Assembly: GCA_964407925.1 (NCBI GenBank)
Contig: CAYOXM010000006.1
Location: 1-62,418, forward strand
Direction of reading: 5' to 3'
Source: CAYOXM01 sp964407925
GTDB taxonomy: Bacteria; Patescibacteriota; Patescibacteriia; SG8-24
DNA length: 62,418 nucleotides
In this document: positions 40,906 through 50,970 of the stretch, piece by piece
Numbering within the stretch: the stretch's first letter is position 1
How the letters are laid out: each line of letters starts with the position of its first letter
Position numbers and translations under genes: made by a program
The notes under the pieces: model-generated
The model's input: the letters and a program-made list of their open reading frames with translations, nothing else
What the model was told of the DNA's origin: nothing
Databases searched by the model: none

Positions 40906-42240
40906 TCAGGCGAGCCATTGGGCATCGGGCGGACGGACGACGGCGAGGGGCTTCCTCGCGTCCTCATGGAGGCGTCGCATCACTTCGACCAGGCCCACGA
41001 GGACCCAGAACAGGATGGCGAGGTCGTTCTTCATGTACGGGACGTCGACGAGGCCGTGGATCAGCGTCGCGGCCATCGCTGCCGTCGCGGCGCGGGCCAG
41101 CCAGCCGACGCGGGCATCATACGCGAGTCCCGCGGCAATCCGGAAGAACCGCCCGCAGAGCCACAGGAATCCCGCGAGGCCGATGAGGCCGGTCTCGACC
41201 CAGAAGTTCAGGACGACGTCGTGCGGGTACTGGAAGATCTCGATCCACTTCGCCTCATGATACGGCGCGATGCGTCCGGGATACCCGGCGAGGCCGGCGC
41301 CGAACACCGGACCGTCGGCGATGAGCCGCACCGTTTCCTCCCAGATCACGGCGCGGACCGATCCCGAGTCGTCACGCAGGCTGACGGCGAGGGAGAAGTA
41401 GTTCGTGACCGGAGGATACAGGGAAATGACGAGCGAGGCGGCGAGGACGAGGCCGAGGGTCCACGGCCGTGTCCTGCGATCGAGCAGGCCGAGCAGGGCG
41501 AGTCCGGCCGCCGCGCCGATTGCCGCGCCTTCCGACACGGCAAACGCGATGGCGAGGATCCCGAGCAGCGCGGACGCGGCGACGGGTACGGCGAGCGAGC
41601 GGCGCTTCAGTTCCTTCGCGCCAAGAAGCTCCATCGACCATCCGGCCATGAGGACGACGAGCGGCGCGGCGAAGAGCCCGATGGCGTTCGGGAAACCGTA
41701 AAACGAGGTGACGCGCCGCGTGGCTTCCGCCTGCCAGACCGGATTCGGGATGCCGTAGCCGGTGATTTTCTGCCAGACGGCCGTCGCGCCGACGACGGCG
41801 AGCGCGACGCCGAGCGCGGCGAGCACCGCCCGGCCGTTCCGCTTCCGTCCGATGACGTCGGTGAAAACGACGAAGAACAGGAGCGGCTCGACGAAGTACG
41901 CGCGCCAAAGGCCGAGCGCTCCGCGCAGGTCGGGGGAGACGGCGACGCCGATCGTCGCGCCGACGAGGAGGAGCGCGATCGGTTCGGCCCACGCGCCGAG
42001 GCCGCGCCACGCGTCCTTTTTTCCGGCATCCATGAAGAACCAGACGGCGAACAGCTCGAGGACGAGGATTTCGAGGAGCGTCGTCGGGAACGCGCCGAGC
42101 ATGGGGACGGGCACGGCGATGCGGAGGAGGTAGGCGGGAAGGATGCCGGCGAGCGCGGCGACGGCGAGCGCGCGGTCCTTCACGGCGAGCGCGAGGAAGA
42201 GCGGCGCGGCGACGGCGGTGACGAGCAGGGCGGGGGTCAT
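40906..42240 (-). CDS. O-antigen ligase/polymerase family (Wzy_C)
   Basis: 444 residues with about twelve TM helices and a large extracytoplasmic loop. That loop has FGAGLAGYPGRI and HDVVLNFWVETGLIGLAGFL, the Wzy_C motif region with its conserved His. The family ligates or polymerises lipid-linked glycans at the outer face of the inner membrane. It is 4 nt downstream of the flippase, forming an export-and-attachment unit. Confidence 0.87.
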   Translation of the reverse strand: MTPALLVTAVAAPLFLALAVKDRALAVAALAGILPAYLLRIAVPVPMLGAFPTTLLEILVLELFAVWFFMDAGKKDAWRGLGAWAEPIALLLVGATIGVAVSPDLRGALGLWRAYFVEPLLFFVVFTDVIGRKRNGRAVLAALGVALAVVGATAVWQKITGYGIPNPVWQAEATRRVTSFYGFPNAIGLFAAPLVVLMAGWSMELLGAKELKRRSLAVPVAASALLGILAIAFAVSEGAAIGAAAGLALLGLLDRRTRPWTLGLVLAASLVISLYPPVTNYFSLAVSLRDDSGSVRAVIWEETVRLIADGPVFGAGLAGYPGRIAPYHEAKWIEIFQYPHDVVLNFWVETGLIGLAGFLWLCGRFFRIAAGLAYDARVGWLARAATAAMAATLIHGLVDVPYMKNDLAILFWVLVGLVEVMRRLHEDARKPLAVVRPPDAQWLA

Positions 42241-42244
42241 AACG

Positions 42245-43669
42245 TCAGGCGGCGGAAGGTTTCTTGAGCGAGGTGACGAGGTCTTTCGTGAGGACGCCGA
42301 ACGCGGCGAGGAGTCCCGCGTAAACGAGCATTCCCGCGCCGACGCGCAAGAGGACGTGGAACGGCGAGAGCGCGGCGACGGCGAGCGCCATGAGCGCGCT
42401 CGCGGCGAGCGCCTTGGCGAACGTCGCGAACCGCGGCGCGGCGCGGAGCTTCGCGATGACGGCCCAGGCGGTCACGACCATGATGAACCCTTCGGCGAAT
42501 ACGGTGACCCATGCCGCGCCGATGCCGCCGTAGCGCGGGACGGCCCAGGCGTAGAGCGCGAGGGAGAGCACCGCATCGGCGGCATAGGCGGCGATCATCC
42601 GGCGCTGCATTCCGAGCGCGACGATGGCGTGGCCGAACAAGGCGCTCCAGAAGACGGCCGCTCCGGCGAGCATCAGCACGGACAGGTAGTCCCCGGACGG
42701 CGCGAACTCGCGGCCGGCGACGAGCGCCATCAGGTCGCGCGCCACGGGAAGAGTTCCCAGGGCGAGCGGCAGCGCGCCGAGCGAAAGCGCGTCGAAAGCC
42801 TTGCCGAGCTTGCGGCGGAATTCGTCCTGCCGTCCGTCAGCCCACGCCGCGCTGAGCAGGGGGAGCACCAGCCCCATGAAGATCATCGGAATCACGGTGA
42901 TGACGTCGAGGACCTTGTAGGCCGCGCCGTACAGGCCGACCTCCGTCTGCGTCCGCGTGAGCGAAAGGATGATGACGTCGCCCTTGAGGTAGACGAGGTT
43001 GAAGGCGATGGATACGCCGATCGGCCATGATTCGCGGACGATCTCACGCCAGAGCGCGCGGTCGAACGCGAGACGGATGGCGGCAAAACGGCGTGCGCCG
43101 GCAAAGGCGATGGCGAACTGGACGGCGTTCGCGATGACGAACGCGGCGATGAACGTCAGGAGGCCGCGCCCCGATGCCGCGGCAAGCACCGTCCCCGCGA
43201 GCAACGTCGCCCGTCCGGCGACGTCGGCGACCGCCGCGCGTCCCGTCGCGAGGTGCTTCTGGAAAATGCCGGTAAGCACCTGCGACGCGGCCATCGCGAA
43301 GAAGGAGAGCGCGCCCAGGGCGATGGCGGATTTCACTTCGGGCGCGTACGGGAACGCGAGCGCGATGACGGGCGCGAGGCCGAAGAACACGACGCCCGAA
43401 GCGAGGCGCAGCGTGAAGATGTTCGATGCGACGCGGCCCTCGTCGCGTTTCGGATCGGCGATCATCCGCGTCATCGTCAGCGTGAGGCCGAAGTCGACGA
43501 GGATGCCGAAGAATTGGAGGAACGAGACGGCGGTCGTGAACGCGCCGTAGCCGTCGGCCCCGAGCGAGCGCGTCATGACGCCGACGGTCACGATGCCGAG
43601 GACGTTTCCGACGAATTTTCCGGCCACTTGGATGACGGTGTTGCCCGCGATTTTCCTTGTCAGCGACAT
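42245..43669 (-). CDS. polysaccharide flippase (Wzx/RfbX, MOP superfamily)
   Basis: 474 residues with about fourteen TM helices. The N-terminus KIAGNTVIQVAGKFVGNVLG and the repeated helix pairs are typical of Wzx-type exporters of lipid-linked sugars. First gene of a three-gene operon with the O-antigen ligase and DoxX. A TGC-TATACT box 42 nt before the ATG is a likely promoter; there is no SD. Confidence 0.87.
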   Translation of the reverse strand: MSLTRKIAGNTVIQVAGKFVGNVLGIVTVGVMTRSLGADGYGAFTTAVSFLQFFGILVDFGLTLTMTRMIADPKRDEGRVASNIFTLRLASGVVFFGLAPVIALAFPYAPEVKSAIALGALSFFAMAASQVLTGIFQKHLATGRAAVADVAGRATLLAGTVLAAASGRGLLTFIAAFVIANAVQFAIAFAGARRFAAIRLAFDRALWREIVRESWPIGVSIAFNLVYLKGDVIILSLTRTQTEVGLYGAAYKVLDVITVIPMIFMGLVLPLLSAAWADGRQDEFRRKLGKAFDALSLGALPLALGTLPVARDLMALVAGREFAPSGDYLSVLMLAGAAVFWSALFGHAIVALGMQRRMIAAYAADAVLSLALYAWAVPRYGGIGAAWVTVFAEGFIMVVTAWAVIAKLRAAPRFATFAKALAASALMALAVAALSPFHVLLRVGAGMLVYAGLLAAFGVLTKDLVTSLKKPSAA

Positions 43670-43711
43670 GTTGCGGCGAGGTGTAAGAAATCGGCCGGTA
43701 AAGCGTAATAA

Positions 43712-43717
43712 AGTATA
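43712..43717 (-). promoter_or_regulatory. -10 box (TATACT) of the flippase operon
   Basis: Minus-strand GTGC-TATACT, extended -10 form, 42 nt before the ATG at 43669. Confidence 0.55.
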
Positions 43718-43739
43718 GCACGCCCCTCAAGTCGGAGCT

Positions 43740-43768
43740 TTGACCGACGTCGGTTTTCCTGATAAAAT
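43740..43768 (+). promoter_or_regulatory. promoter TTGACC-17-TAAAAT with overlapping palindrome
   Basis: TTGACC (43740-43745), 17-nt spacer, TAAAAT (43763-43768). ACCGACGTCGGT (43743-43754), a perfect 12-bp palindrome, overlaps the -35 and could bind a regulator. The leader is about 40 nt and contains AAGGGGG. Confidence 0.65.
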
Positions 43769-43813
43769 AACCCTACAAAGCGTAAGGGGGAAACCAAAAT
43801 AAACCGAACAATA

Positions 43814-45676
43814 ATGTGGTACAGGCTCACATCCCTCTTCGGCGACGCGTCCCGTGACGCATCAACGCGGATTTCGCCTGCGGTTCGCGCTACCCGGCTG
43901 TTTTTAGCGGGGTTTTTCGTTTTTATGGGGGCGTTTGCCGCTCTTCCCGTCTCCGCCGCCGGTCCTTACGAGGCGCGGGAGCTTCTTCGTTCAAGCAAGA
44001 AGATAGAAATGGAATCGGGGACCACGACGGAGTTCTCTATTACCTTCAAGAACGTCGGTACGACCGCCTGGCTGAACGACGGGAAGAACTTCCTTTCCGT
44101 CTATACCCATGACCCCAAGTACCGCAATTCCGTCTTCGCGGACGTCTCGTGGGTCGGCAACGTCCAGCCGGCTCGGATGCTCGAGGCCAAGGTGAAACCG
44201 GGTCAGACGGGCACGTTCCGCTTCCTGCTTTCCGCACCCATTGAGGAGGGGACTTATAAGGAAACGTTCCAGCTCGCCGCCGAAGGCCTGGCGTGGGTGA
44301 ACGGCGGCAAGTTTTCGGTCGACATCGTCGTTTCCGGACGCCGTCCCGTCGTCATGGATAACGGGGTCGTGCGGACGTTCGCGCCGGGCTATCGCGCGTC
44401 GATGCTGCTCGTGAGCGATCACCAGGTCGCGCTCGACGCGGGAGCGACGAAGGAGTTCCGCGTCGGTTTCAAGAATATCGGCAAGACGTCGTGGACCAAG
44501 TCCGGTTCGGCGCCGCTCACGTTGCGTGCAGCGACGCTGCCGCTCTCGTTCAAGCACGCGTCATGGTCGAATGACGTCGTCACGACGCTGCCGTCCGACG
44601 AGGTGAAGCCGGGCCAGCTCGCGCTTTTCACGTTCAAGCTCGCCGCGCCGACGTGGGGCGGCGGTCAGTTCAAGCCGCGGTTCACGCTCATGGCCGGCGA
44701 CAGCCTGGTCGAAGGCGGCGAAATCGAAATTCCGATCGAGGTGCGTCTGGGCCAAGTTCCCGCGCAGGTCACGCCGTCGCAGGGCAATGCCATGGCCGCT
44801 TCCGGCGCGCGTGGCCCGAACATCCGCGTCGGCCTGCTCGAGACCCGCGACGTCGTGCGCATCACCGCTCCCGGCGCGTACACGCTCATCGAGGGGAAGA
44901 ACCATACGCCGGTGAAGGAGCTTTCGGGCCAGACGTCGATACAGTTCGATTTCTCCTCGCGCGTCTACACCGTCAGGAACGGCGATTACGTCTTCAGCGC
45001 GCCCGAGCACGTGCATTTCCGTCCCGTCGATCCGACTTCGACCGTTTTCGAGATCACGAGCCACGAGAGCCGTCCGACGTGGGATCCGACGGTCAACTTC
45101 AACAAGTTCCGCGGCGAGCTCGAGATCCATTACGTCAGCAAGACCGACCGCATGTGGGTCATCGAGGAGCTGCCCGTCGAGGATTACCTGCGCGGCCTCG
45201 CCGAGACGTCGAACGGTTCTCCGCTCGACTTCCAGAAGGCGCTCGTCACCGCGGCGCGGTCGTACGCGCTGTTCGTCGTGTCGATCGGCGGCAAGCACAA
45301 GACCGAGTACTTCGATCTGAACACTACGGGCAACGATCAGGTGTACAAGGGATACGCGTCCGAACTCGTGCGTCCGAACGTGGTGCGCGCCGTGGAGGAG
45401 ACGCGCGGCCAAGTCGTCGCCTACGACGGCGAACTCGTCGTTACGCCGTACTTCTCGCGTTCCGACGGACGCACCCGCTCGTGGAGCGAGGTCTGGTACG
45501 GCAGCCACCCGTGGCTCGTGTCCGTCCCCGCGCCGTACGACCAGGGCAAGTCGCTTTGGGGCCACGGCGTCGGCATGTCGGCGTCCGACGCGGTCGGCCG
45601 CGCGAACGCCGGGACGAATTGGCAGGACATACTGAAGTATTACTATACGGGGACGACGCTCAAGCAGCTGTATTGA
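43814..45676 (+). CDS. SpoIID/LytB-domain protein with two NBR1-like Ig domains
   Basis: 620 residues, exported (hydrophobic segment about 29-48, cleavage near VSAAG). Two beta-sandwich repeats of the NBR1 (FW) type (about 60-175 and 195-310) each contain TTEFSITFKNVGTTAW- or TKEFRVGFKNIGKTSW-like strands. A C-terminal SpoIID domain (about 340-620) has VEDYLRGLAE, VTAARSYALF and HGVGMSASDAVGRA. SpoIID is a lytic transglycosylase of denuded glycan strands. It is 7 nt upstream of a D,D-carboxypeptidase, so both probably remodel the wall together. Confidence 0.85.
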   Translation: MWYRLTSLFGDASRDASTRISPAVRATRLFLAGFFVFMGAFAALPVSAAGPYEARELLRSSKKIEMESGTTTEFSITFKNVGTTAWLNDGKNFLSVYTHDPKYRNSVFADVSWVGNVQPARMLEAKVKPGQTGTFRFLLSAPIEEGTYKETFQLAAEGLAWVNGGKFSVDIVVSGRRPVVMDNGVVRTFAPGYRASMLLVSDHQVALDAGATKEFRVGFKNIGKTSWTKSGSAPLTLRAATLPLSFKHASWSNDVVTTLPSDEVKPGQLALFTFKLAAPTWGGGQFKPRFTLMAGDSLVEGGEIEIPIEVRLGQVPAQVTPSQGNAMAASGARGPNIRVGLLETRDVVRITAPGAYTLIEGKNHTPVKELSGQTSIQFDFSSRVYTVRNGDYVFSAPEHVHFRPVDPTSTVFEITSHESRPTWDPTVNFNKFRGELEIHYVSKTDRMWVIEELPVEDYLRGLAETSNGSPLDFQKALVTAARSYALFVVSIGGKHKTEYFDLNTTGNDQVYKGYASELVRPNVVRAVEETRGQVVAYDGELVVTPYFSRSDGRTRSWSEVWYGSHPWLVSVPAPYDQGKSLWGHGVGMSASDAVGRANAGTNWQDILKYYYTGTTLKQLY

Positions 45677-45683
45677 GGAGCAT

Positions 45684-46829
45684 ATGGACCGCAGGGGTAC
45701 GCTCGTCATGCGCGCGGCGGGGGGCGCGGCAGGCATCATCGCCGCCGCCCTTTTCGCGCTTCCGGCGTTCGCGCAGGAGTCCGTGCCGGTCGGCGACGCG
45801 GTCGCGGCGCAAGGCCGCCTGCGCGCCATTTACCGCGAGCGTGCCGACCTGCAGAAGGCGTTTTCCCCGAAGGACTGGAAGGCCGTTCCCGCGGCACGCG
45901 TCGCGCCCCTCGTCACGCTCGAGGACTGGGCGAGGAAGTACGGCTACAAGGAATACCCCGAGGAGCTCCTCTGGTACGCGCCGGGGACCTCGCACGCGGC
46001 GAAGACGCCGAACGCGCTGAGGCCGGTCGCGGGCGTTTCCGCTCCCGTGCTAAAGCAGGGCGCATCATTCGATTTCGATTCGGTCACCGCGTCGTCCGTC
46101 TACGTCGTCGACGTCGCTTCGCGAGCCACGCTCGTCGCGCGCAACGGCCGCACGCCGCACCCGCTCGCGTCCATCACCAAGCTCATGACGGCGATGGTGG
46201 CGCTGGACCGCAAGGTGCCGATGTCGCGGACGCTGACGCTCAGGGAGGCGGACGAGGTCGGCGGCGCGCGTTTGCGCGTCGCGACGGGAACGAAGATCGC
46301 CGTGCGCGACCTTCTGGATTCCATGCTTATCGGATCGGCGAACAACGCCGCGAACGCGCTTGCGCGCTCGACGCAGCTCGAACGCGCGGATTTCGTCGCG
46401 GCGATGAACGCGAAGGCGGCCGCCCTCGGCCTCGCGGACACGACGTTCGCCGACCCCTCCGGCATCGAGGTCGCGAACATGTCGACCGCCGAGAACATCG
46501 CCGCGCTCGGACTCGAGGCGTTCGGCCGCGACGCGGTCAGGCGCGCGACCACGACCTCAAAGCTCACCCTGAAACTCGCTAAGATCACGCATACGATCAC
46601 GAACACCAACGACCTGCTTAACGATCCCGACAACGGGCTGTTCGTCATGGGCGGGAAGACCGGCTACCTCGAGGAATCGAAGTGGAATCTCGTCGTGAAG
46701 ATGAAGGACTCACGCGGCAAGCCGCTCATCGTCGTGGTGCTCGGGACCGACAGCCGCGCGCAGTCGTTCAGGGACGCGGAGAAGGTCGCCCGATGGGTCT
46801 GGGCGAATTACGCCTGGCCGAAGGGGTAG
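45684..46829 (+). CDS. D-alanyl-D-alanine carboxypeptidase (peptidase S11)
   Basis: 381 residues with a signal peptide (cleavage near AFAQE). The penicillin-binding triad is present: SxxK in ASITKLMTA, SxN in GSANNAAN and KTG in GGKTGYLEES. It trims the terminal D-Ala of peptidoglycan stem peptides. The N-terminal 110 residues before the catalytic domain are helical and not recognised. There is no C-terminal PBP5-like domain or amphipathic anchor. GAGGAG sets the ATG. Confidence 0.9.
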   Translation: MDRRGTLVMRAAGGAAGIIAAALFALPAFAQESVPVGDAVAAQGRLRAIYRERADLQKAFSPKDWKAVPAARVAPLVTLEDWARKYGYKEYPEELLWYAPGTSHAAKTPNALRPVAGVSAPVLKQGASFDFDSVTASSVYVVDVASRATLVARNGRTPHPLASITKLMTAMVALDRKVPMSRTLTLREADEVGGARLRVATGTKIAVRDLLDSMLIGSANNAANALARSTQLERADFVAAMNAKAAALGLADTTFADPSGIEVANMSTAENIAALGLEAFGRDAVRRATTTSKLTLKLAKITHTITNTNDLLNDPDNGLFVMGGKTGYLEESKWNLVVKMKDSRGKPLIVVVLGTDSRAQSFRDAEKVARWVWANYAWPKG

Positions 46830-46850
46830 GGTAGCCGTCATGCGGCACGC

Positions 46851-46878
46851 AAAAGCCCGCGCTTTCGCGCGGGCTTTT
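46851..46878. terminator. bidirectional intrinsic terminator
   Basis: AAAAGCCCGCGC/GCGCGGGCTTTT palindrome with loop TTTC between convergent operons. Confidence 0.88.
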
Positions 46879-46888
46879 CGTTTCGGCG

Positions 46889-47446
46889 TCAGACGTTCGG
46901 CCGGGCGAGCAGCTCGCCCTGCTTCCTGCGGTCGTCCTCGACGATCTGCAGGATGGTCTTGCGCACGTCGTGCGGCTTCGGAATCTGCTCGAAGATGAAG
47001 CGTTCCGTCTCGCCGGCCGTCTGGATGAACACCTGGCCGTAGTTGAAAATCGACGGGATGACGCCCTTCACCTCGGACGTCACGTCCTGGATCTTCGCGA
47101 GGTCGAGTTCGGAGATGGTCCGGGAGAACAGGCCGTGCTGTTCGACGTTCAGGATGCGGTCATCGGTGATGATCCAGGCGTCGAGGTAGTAGTCGACGAA
47201 CGTCGTGATGAAGAACAGCCAGATGACGAGGTAGTACGCGCTGGTCAGCAGGATGAGCGTCGGGCGGGAGAGCGCGCCGATGAGGAGGGTGTTCCACATC
47301 TTGTCGATGAGGAAGTACGCCCCGTAGGGAACGACCGCGAGAACGCCGACCATGAGGATGTCGCCGAAGAACACGAGCCAGTGGCGGCGCAGGTAGAAGA
47401 TGACCTTTTCGTCCTTCTTCTTGTTGATGAGGAGTTCGAGTTCCAT
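46889..47446 (-). CDS. membrane protein with bacterial PH domain (bPH_2)
   Basis: 185 residues. Two TM helices (about 25-50 and 63-87) are followed by a bPH_2 domain with the typical WIITDDRILNVEQHGLFSR strand and YGQVFIQTAGE. Such proteins are common but poorly characterised envelope proteins. It follows a small membrane protein by 10 nt in a run with ruvB. The ATG at 47446 gives the natural MELELLINKKKDE start. Confidence 0.82.
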   Translation of the reverse strand: MELELLINKKKDEKVIFYLRRHWLVFFGDILMVGVLAVVPYGAYFLIDKMWNTLLIGALSRPTLILLTSAYYLVIWLFFITTFVDYYLDAWIITDDRILNVEQHGLFSRTISELDLAKIQDVTSEVKGVIPSIFNYGQVFIQTAGETERFIFEQIPKPHDVRKTILQIVEDDRRKQGELLARPNV

Positions 47447-47456
47447 GGCCGTCTGG

Positions 47457-47717
47457 CTAGAACGCGGGCGCACCGGCGGTCACGAAAGGGATGGCGAGGT
47501 GCACCTCGCGTCCCCAGTCGACTCCGGCGGTCGCCTGCCAGGTGAAGAACATGATGAACACCGCGCCGGCCAGGAACAGGAACGTCACGACGAAGCTCAC
47601 GCCCGTCGTCGCGCCGTAGTGCACGAGGTGGTAGACGTTGATGACGGCGAAGAGCGCGAAGAACAGGATGACGAGGCCGTAGGGGATGAGGACGAAGGCG
47701 AACGGGAATCCGAGCAT
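47457..47717 (-). CDS. small membrane protein, two TM helices
   Basis: 86 residues with two hydrophobic helices (about 2-30 and 38-62) and a short extracytoplasmic tail. No family recognised. It sits 5 nt after ruvB and 10 nt before the bPH gene, so it is probably expressed with them. Confidence 0.65.
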   Translation of the reverse strand: MLGFPFAFVLIPYGLVILFFALFAVINVYHLVHYGATTGVSFVVTFLFLAGAVFIMFFTWQATAGVDWGREVHLAIPFVTAGAPAF

Positions 47718-47722
47718 AGTGC

Positions 47723-48769
<1,047 letters not shown>

Positions 48770-48777
48770 ATGCCCTG

Positions 48778-48783
48778 ATGGTA
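48778..48783 (-). promoter_or_regulatory. -10-like box (TACCAT) of ruvB
   Basis: Minus-strand GC-TACCAT, 8 nt before the ATG at 48769. Confidence 0.4.
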
Positions 48784-48834
48784 GCGCAAACCCCGCGTTG
48801 TTGCACCCCCGCCTTCGGGACGGTATCGTTCCCA

Positions 48835-48934
48835 NNNNNNNNNNNNNNNNNNNNNNNNNNNNNNNNNNNNNNNNNNNNNNNNNNNNNNNNNNNNNNNNNN
48901 NNNNNNNNNNNNNNNNNNNNNNNNNNNNNNNNNN
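48835..48934. other. scaffold gap (100 N)
   Basis: A run of exactly 100 N, the conventional length for a gap of unknown size. Sequence on the two sides is joined by the assembler, so adjacency of ruvB and the methyltransferase fragment is not certain. Confidence 0.99.
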
Positions 48935-48935
48935 C

Positions 48936-49223
48936 CGCAAGCTGGCGGCTGGTCCGTCCGGCCGGTCGGTGTCGCTCCGCATGCGCGACTTTTTCGGCGC
49001 GGCGATCGGCGATGCGGACGTGGTGTTCGTGTTCCTGTTCCGCGAGAGCTATCCGCGCGTGATGGCCAAGCTTGCCGCCGACCTGCGCGACGACGCTCTC
49101 GTCGTCGTCGAGGCGTGGCCGTTCCCGAACGTCGCGGCCGACCGCGTCATCCCGCGCGAGGATCAGATCCTGCCGATGTATTTTTATTCCGGCGCCGCAG
49201 TGAAGGCCGCTGTCCGAAATTAA
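48936..49223 (+). CDS. SAM methyltransferase, C-terminal fragment
   Basis: 96 codons open into the N gap. ADVVFVFLFRESYPRVMAKL and DDALVVVEAWPFPN match the last strands of class I SAM-dependent methyltransferases. The SAM-binding motif I would lie in the gap or beyond. The fragment ends 11 nt before the flavin oxidase gene, so the two may be one operon. The break is an assembly effect and not evidence of a pseudogene. Confidence 0.6.
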   Translation, partial: RKLAAGPSGRSVSLRMRDFFGAAIGDADVVFVFLFRESYPRVMAKLAADLRDDALVVVEAWPFPNVAADRVIPREDQILPMYFYSGAAVKAAVRN

Positions 49224-49234
49224 CCGGGGACGTC

Positions 49235-50548
49235 ATGTCGACCCATGAGGAGAAAATCGCGAGGATCGCGGACCAGCTGAAGCGGCACGTCGGCACGAAG
49301 CCGGTATCGCTCAAGAAGAAAGCCGTTTCGCACGAGGTGCCGAAGCTCGGCGACAAGAGGAAATTCGACGAGAAGATCGACATCAGCGATCTGAACGAGA
49401 TTCTCTCGATCGACGCGGAGAAGCGGACGTGCATCGCGGAGCCGGGCGTGACGTTCGTCGACCTGGTGACGGCGACGCTGAAGCACGGGCTCGTCCCGAC
49501 GGTCGTGCCGGAGCTGAAGACGATCACCATCGGCGGTGCGGTCGCGGGGTGTTCCATCGAGTCGATGTCGTACAAGCTCGGCGGCTTCCACGATTCGTGC
49601 CTCGAGTATGAGGCGCTGACGGCGAAGGGCGACGTGCTCGTCTGCACGCCGGACAACGAGAACCGGCTCGTCTTTCAGATGCTCCACGGCACGTTCGGCA
49701 CGCTCGGCATCATCACGAAGCTGACGTTCCGCCTTGTTCCCGCGAAGAAATTCGTGCACGTGACGTACGAGAAGCATCCCGACCTCGAGGCGTACAAGGC
49801 GTCGATTTGGCGGCATTTCAAGGAGAAGGACGTCGACTTCATGGACGGCATCATCCATTCGCCGTCGGAACTCGTGCTCTCCGTCGCGAATTTCACCGAC
49901 AGCGCGCCGTACCTGCACCGGTACGATTGGATGCGCGTGTACTATTTGAGCACGAAAGAACGCAAGGAAGACTACTTGCGCACGGCGGACTACTTCTTCC
50001 GCTACGACAAGGGCGTAACCAACGTGACGCCGAAGTCGTTCCTCGGTCGTTTGTTCCTCGGCAAGTTCGTCGATTCGAACGCCGTGCTGCGCATTGCGGA
50101 CCGGTTCAGCAAGTACCTGAAGCCGAACATGATTCCGGTGACGCTCGACACGTTCATCCCGTTCTCGAAGATGCCCGAGTTTTTCGGATGGTACCGCAAG
50201 GAGGTCGATTTCTTCCCGTTGTGGTGCGTGCCGTACAAGAAGGTGCGCGAGTACGAATGGATCGACGACGAGTTCGCGAAGAAGGCGGCACAGGACGAAT
50301 TGTTCCTCGACATCGCGATTTACGGCCTTCGCCGCAACGACGGGAAGAACTACTACAAGATCATCGAGGGCGAGCTCGCGGAGATCGGCGCGATCAAGAC
50401 GCTCATCACGCCGAATTACTATTCCGAGGAGCAGTTTTGGAAGATTTGGAACAAGAAGAATTTTGACACGGTGAAGCGAGTGACCGATCCCGACAACATC
50501 TTCCGCGGCCTGTACGAGAAGATGTGCCGGGCGACGATGGGGCTTTAG
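49235..50548 (+). CDS. FAD-linked oxidoreductase, DHCR24-like
   Basis: 437 residues of the FAD_binding_4 (PCMH-type) family. The FAD domain has EPGVTFVDLVTATLKHGL, TIGGAVAGCSIES and GTFGTLGIITKLTF. The C-terminal half (LYEKMCRATMGL end; DPDNIFRGLYEK) resembles delta-24 sterol reductase/DIMINUTO-like proteins. Bacterial relatives act on lipids or isoprenoids, but the substrate here is unknown. A short GGGGA precedes the ATG. Confidence 0.82.
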   Translation: MSTHEEKIARIADQLKRHVGTKPVSLKKKAVSHEVPKLGDKRKFDEKIDISDLNEILSIDAEKRTCIAEPGVTFVDLVTATLKHGLVPTVVPELKTITIGGAVAGCSIESMSYKLGGFHDSCLEYEALTAKGDVLVCTPDNENRLVFQMLHGTFGTLGIITKLTFRLVPAKKFVHVTYEKHPDLEAYKASIWRHFKEKDVDFMDGIIHSPSELVLSVANFTDSAPYLHRYDWMRVYYLSTKERKEDYLRTADYFFRYDKGVTNVTPKSFLGRLFLGKFVDSNAVLRIADRFSKYLKPNMIPVTLDTFIPFSKMPEFFGWYRKEVDFFPLWCVPYKKVREYEWIDDEFAKKAAQDELFLDIAIYGLRRNDGKNYYKIIEGELAEIGAIKTLITPNYYSEEQFWKIWNKKNFDTVKRVTDPDNIFRGLYEKMCRATMGL

Positions 50549-50557
50549 GGCGGAATG

Positions 50558-50587
50558 CAAAAGGCGCAGGACGATGTCCTGCGCCTT
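50558..50587 (-). terminator. intrinsic terminator of gene 50604-50915
   Basis: AAGGCGCAGGAC/GTCCTGCGCCTT stem followed on the minus strand by TTTT. Confidence 0.75.
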
Positions 50588-50603
50588 GGCGTTTGGCGTG
50601 CCG

Positions 50604-50915
50604 TCAGTCGGCGGGAGTTTCCGTCGTGATGACGGAGAGCATCCAGCCGGCGACGGCAATCTTGTCCTCGAAGGACAGGTCGAAGGAGCCGATGATGGCC
50701 CTGAAGCAGTCCCACTGCCGGTTGCGTTCGGCTTCGTCGTTCGAGACCCACTTGAGCGCGGGCTTCTTTTCGCCGGAGACGAACAGTCCGGCGAGGTGGG
50801 TCCAGCGGTTGCCCTTCTTGAAATCCTCGGGACAAGCGATGACGAGATCCTTCTCGTTAGAGAGGCCGCCGAAGCCGAGAACGGAGCCGGAAAACAGAAC
50901 GGTGGAAGCGATCAT
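50604..50915 (-). CDS. hypothetical protein, 103 residues
   Basis: A small protein with a moderately hydrophobic N-terminus (MIASTVLFSGSVLGFGGL) and Trp-rich remainder; no domain recognised. It may be weakly exported or soluble. It has its own well-formed promoter (50971-50999) closely like that of module operon 2, and its own terminator, which supports it as a real gene. Confidence 0.65.
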   Translation of the reverse strand: MIASTVLFSGSVLGFGGLSNEKDLVIACPEDFKKGNRWTHLAGLFVSGEKKPALKWVSNDEAERNRQWDCFRAIIGSFDLSFEDKIAVAGWMLSVITTETPAD

Positions 50916-50970
50916 TGAAAACCTCGTGGGGTGGTGTATTTTGGTCGAGAAAATGAACGATTAACGGCTT

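Noticed and set aside
38455..42267. A 1270-codon plus-strand open frame
   Set aside because: It runs antisense or out of frame across the amidase, EEP, hypothetical, DoxX and O-antigen ligase genes, is Arg-rich with no domain, and is a shadow of GC-rich codon use.
48936..49223. Methyltransferase fragment as a pseudogene
   Set aside because: The frame is open into the N gap, so truncation is explained by the assembly join.
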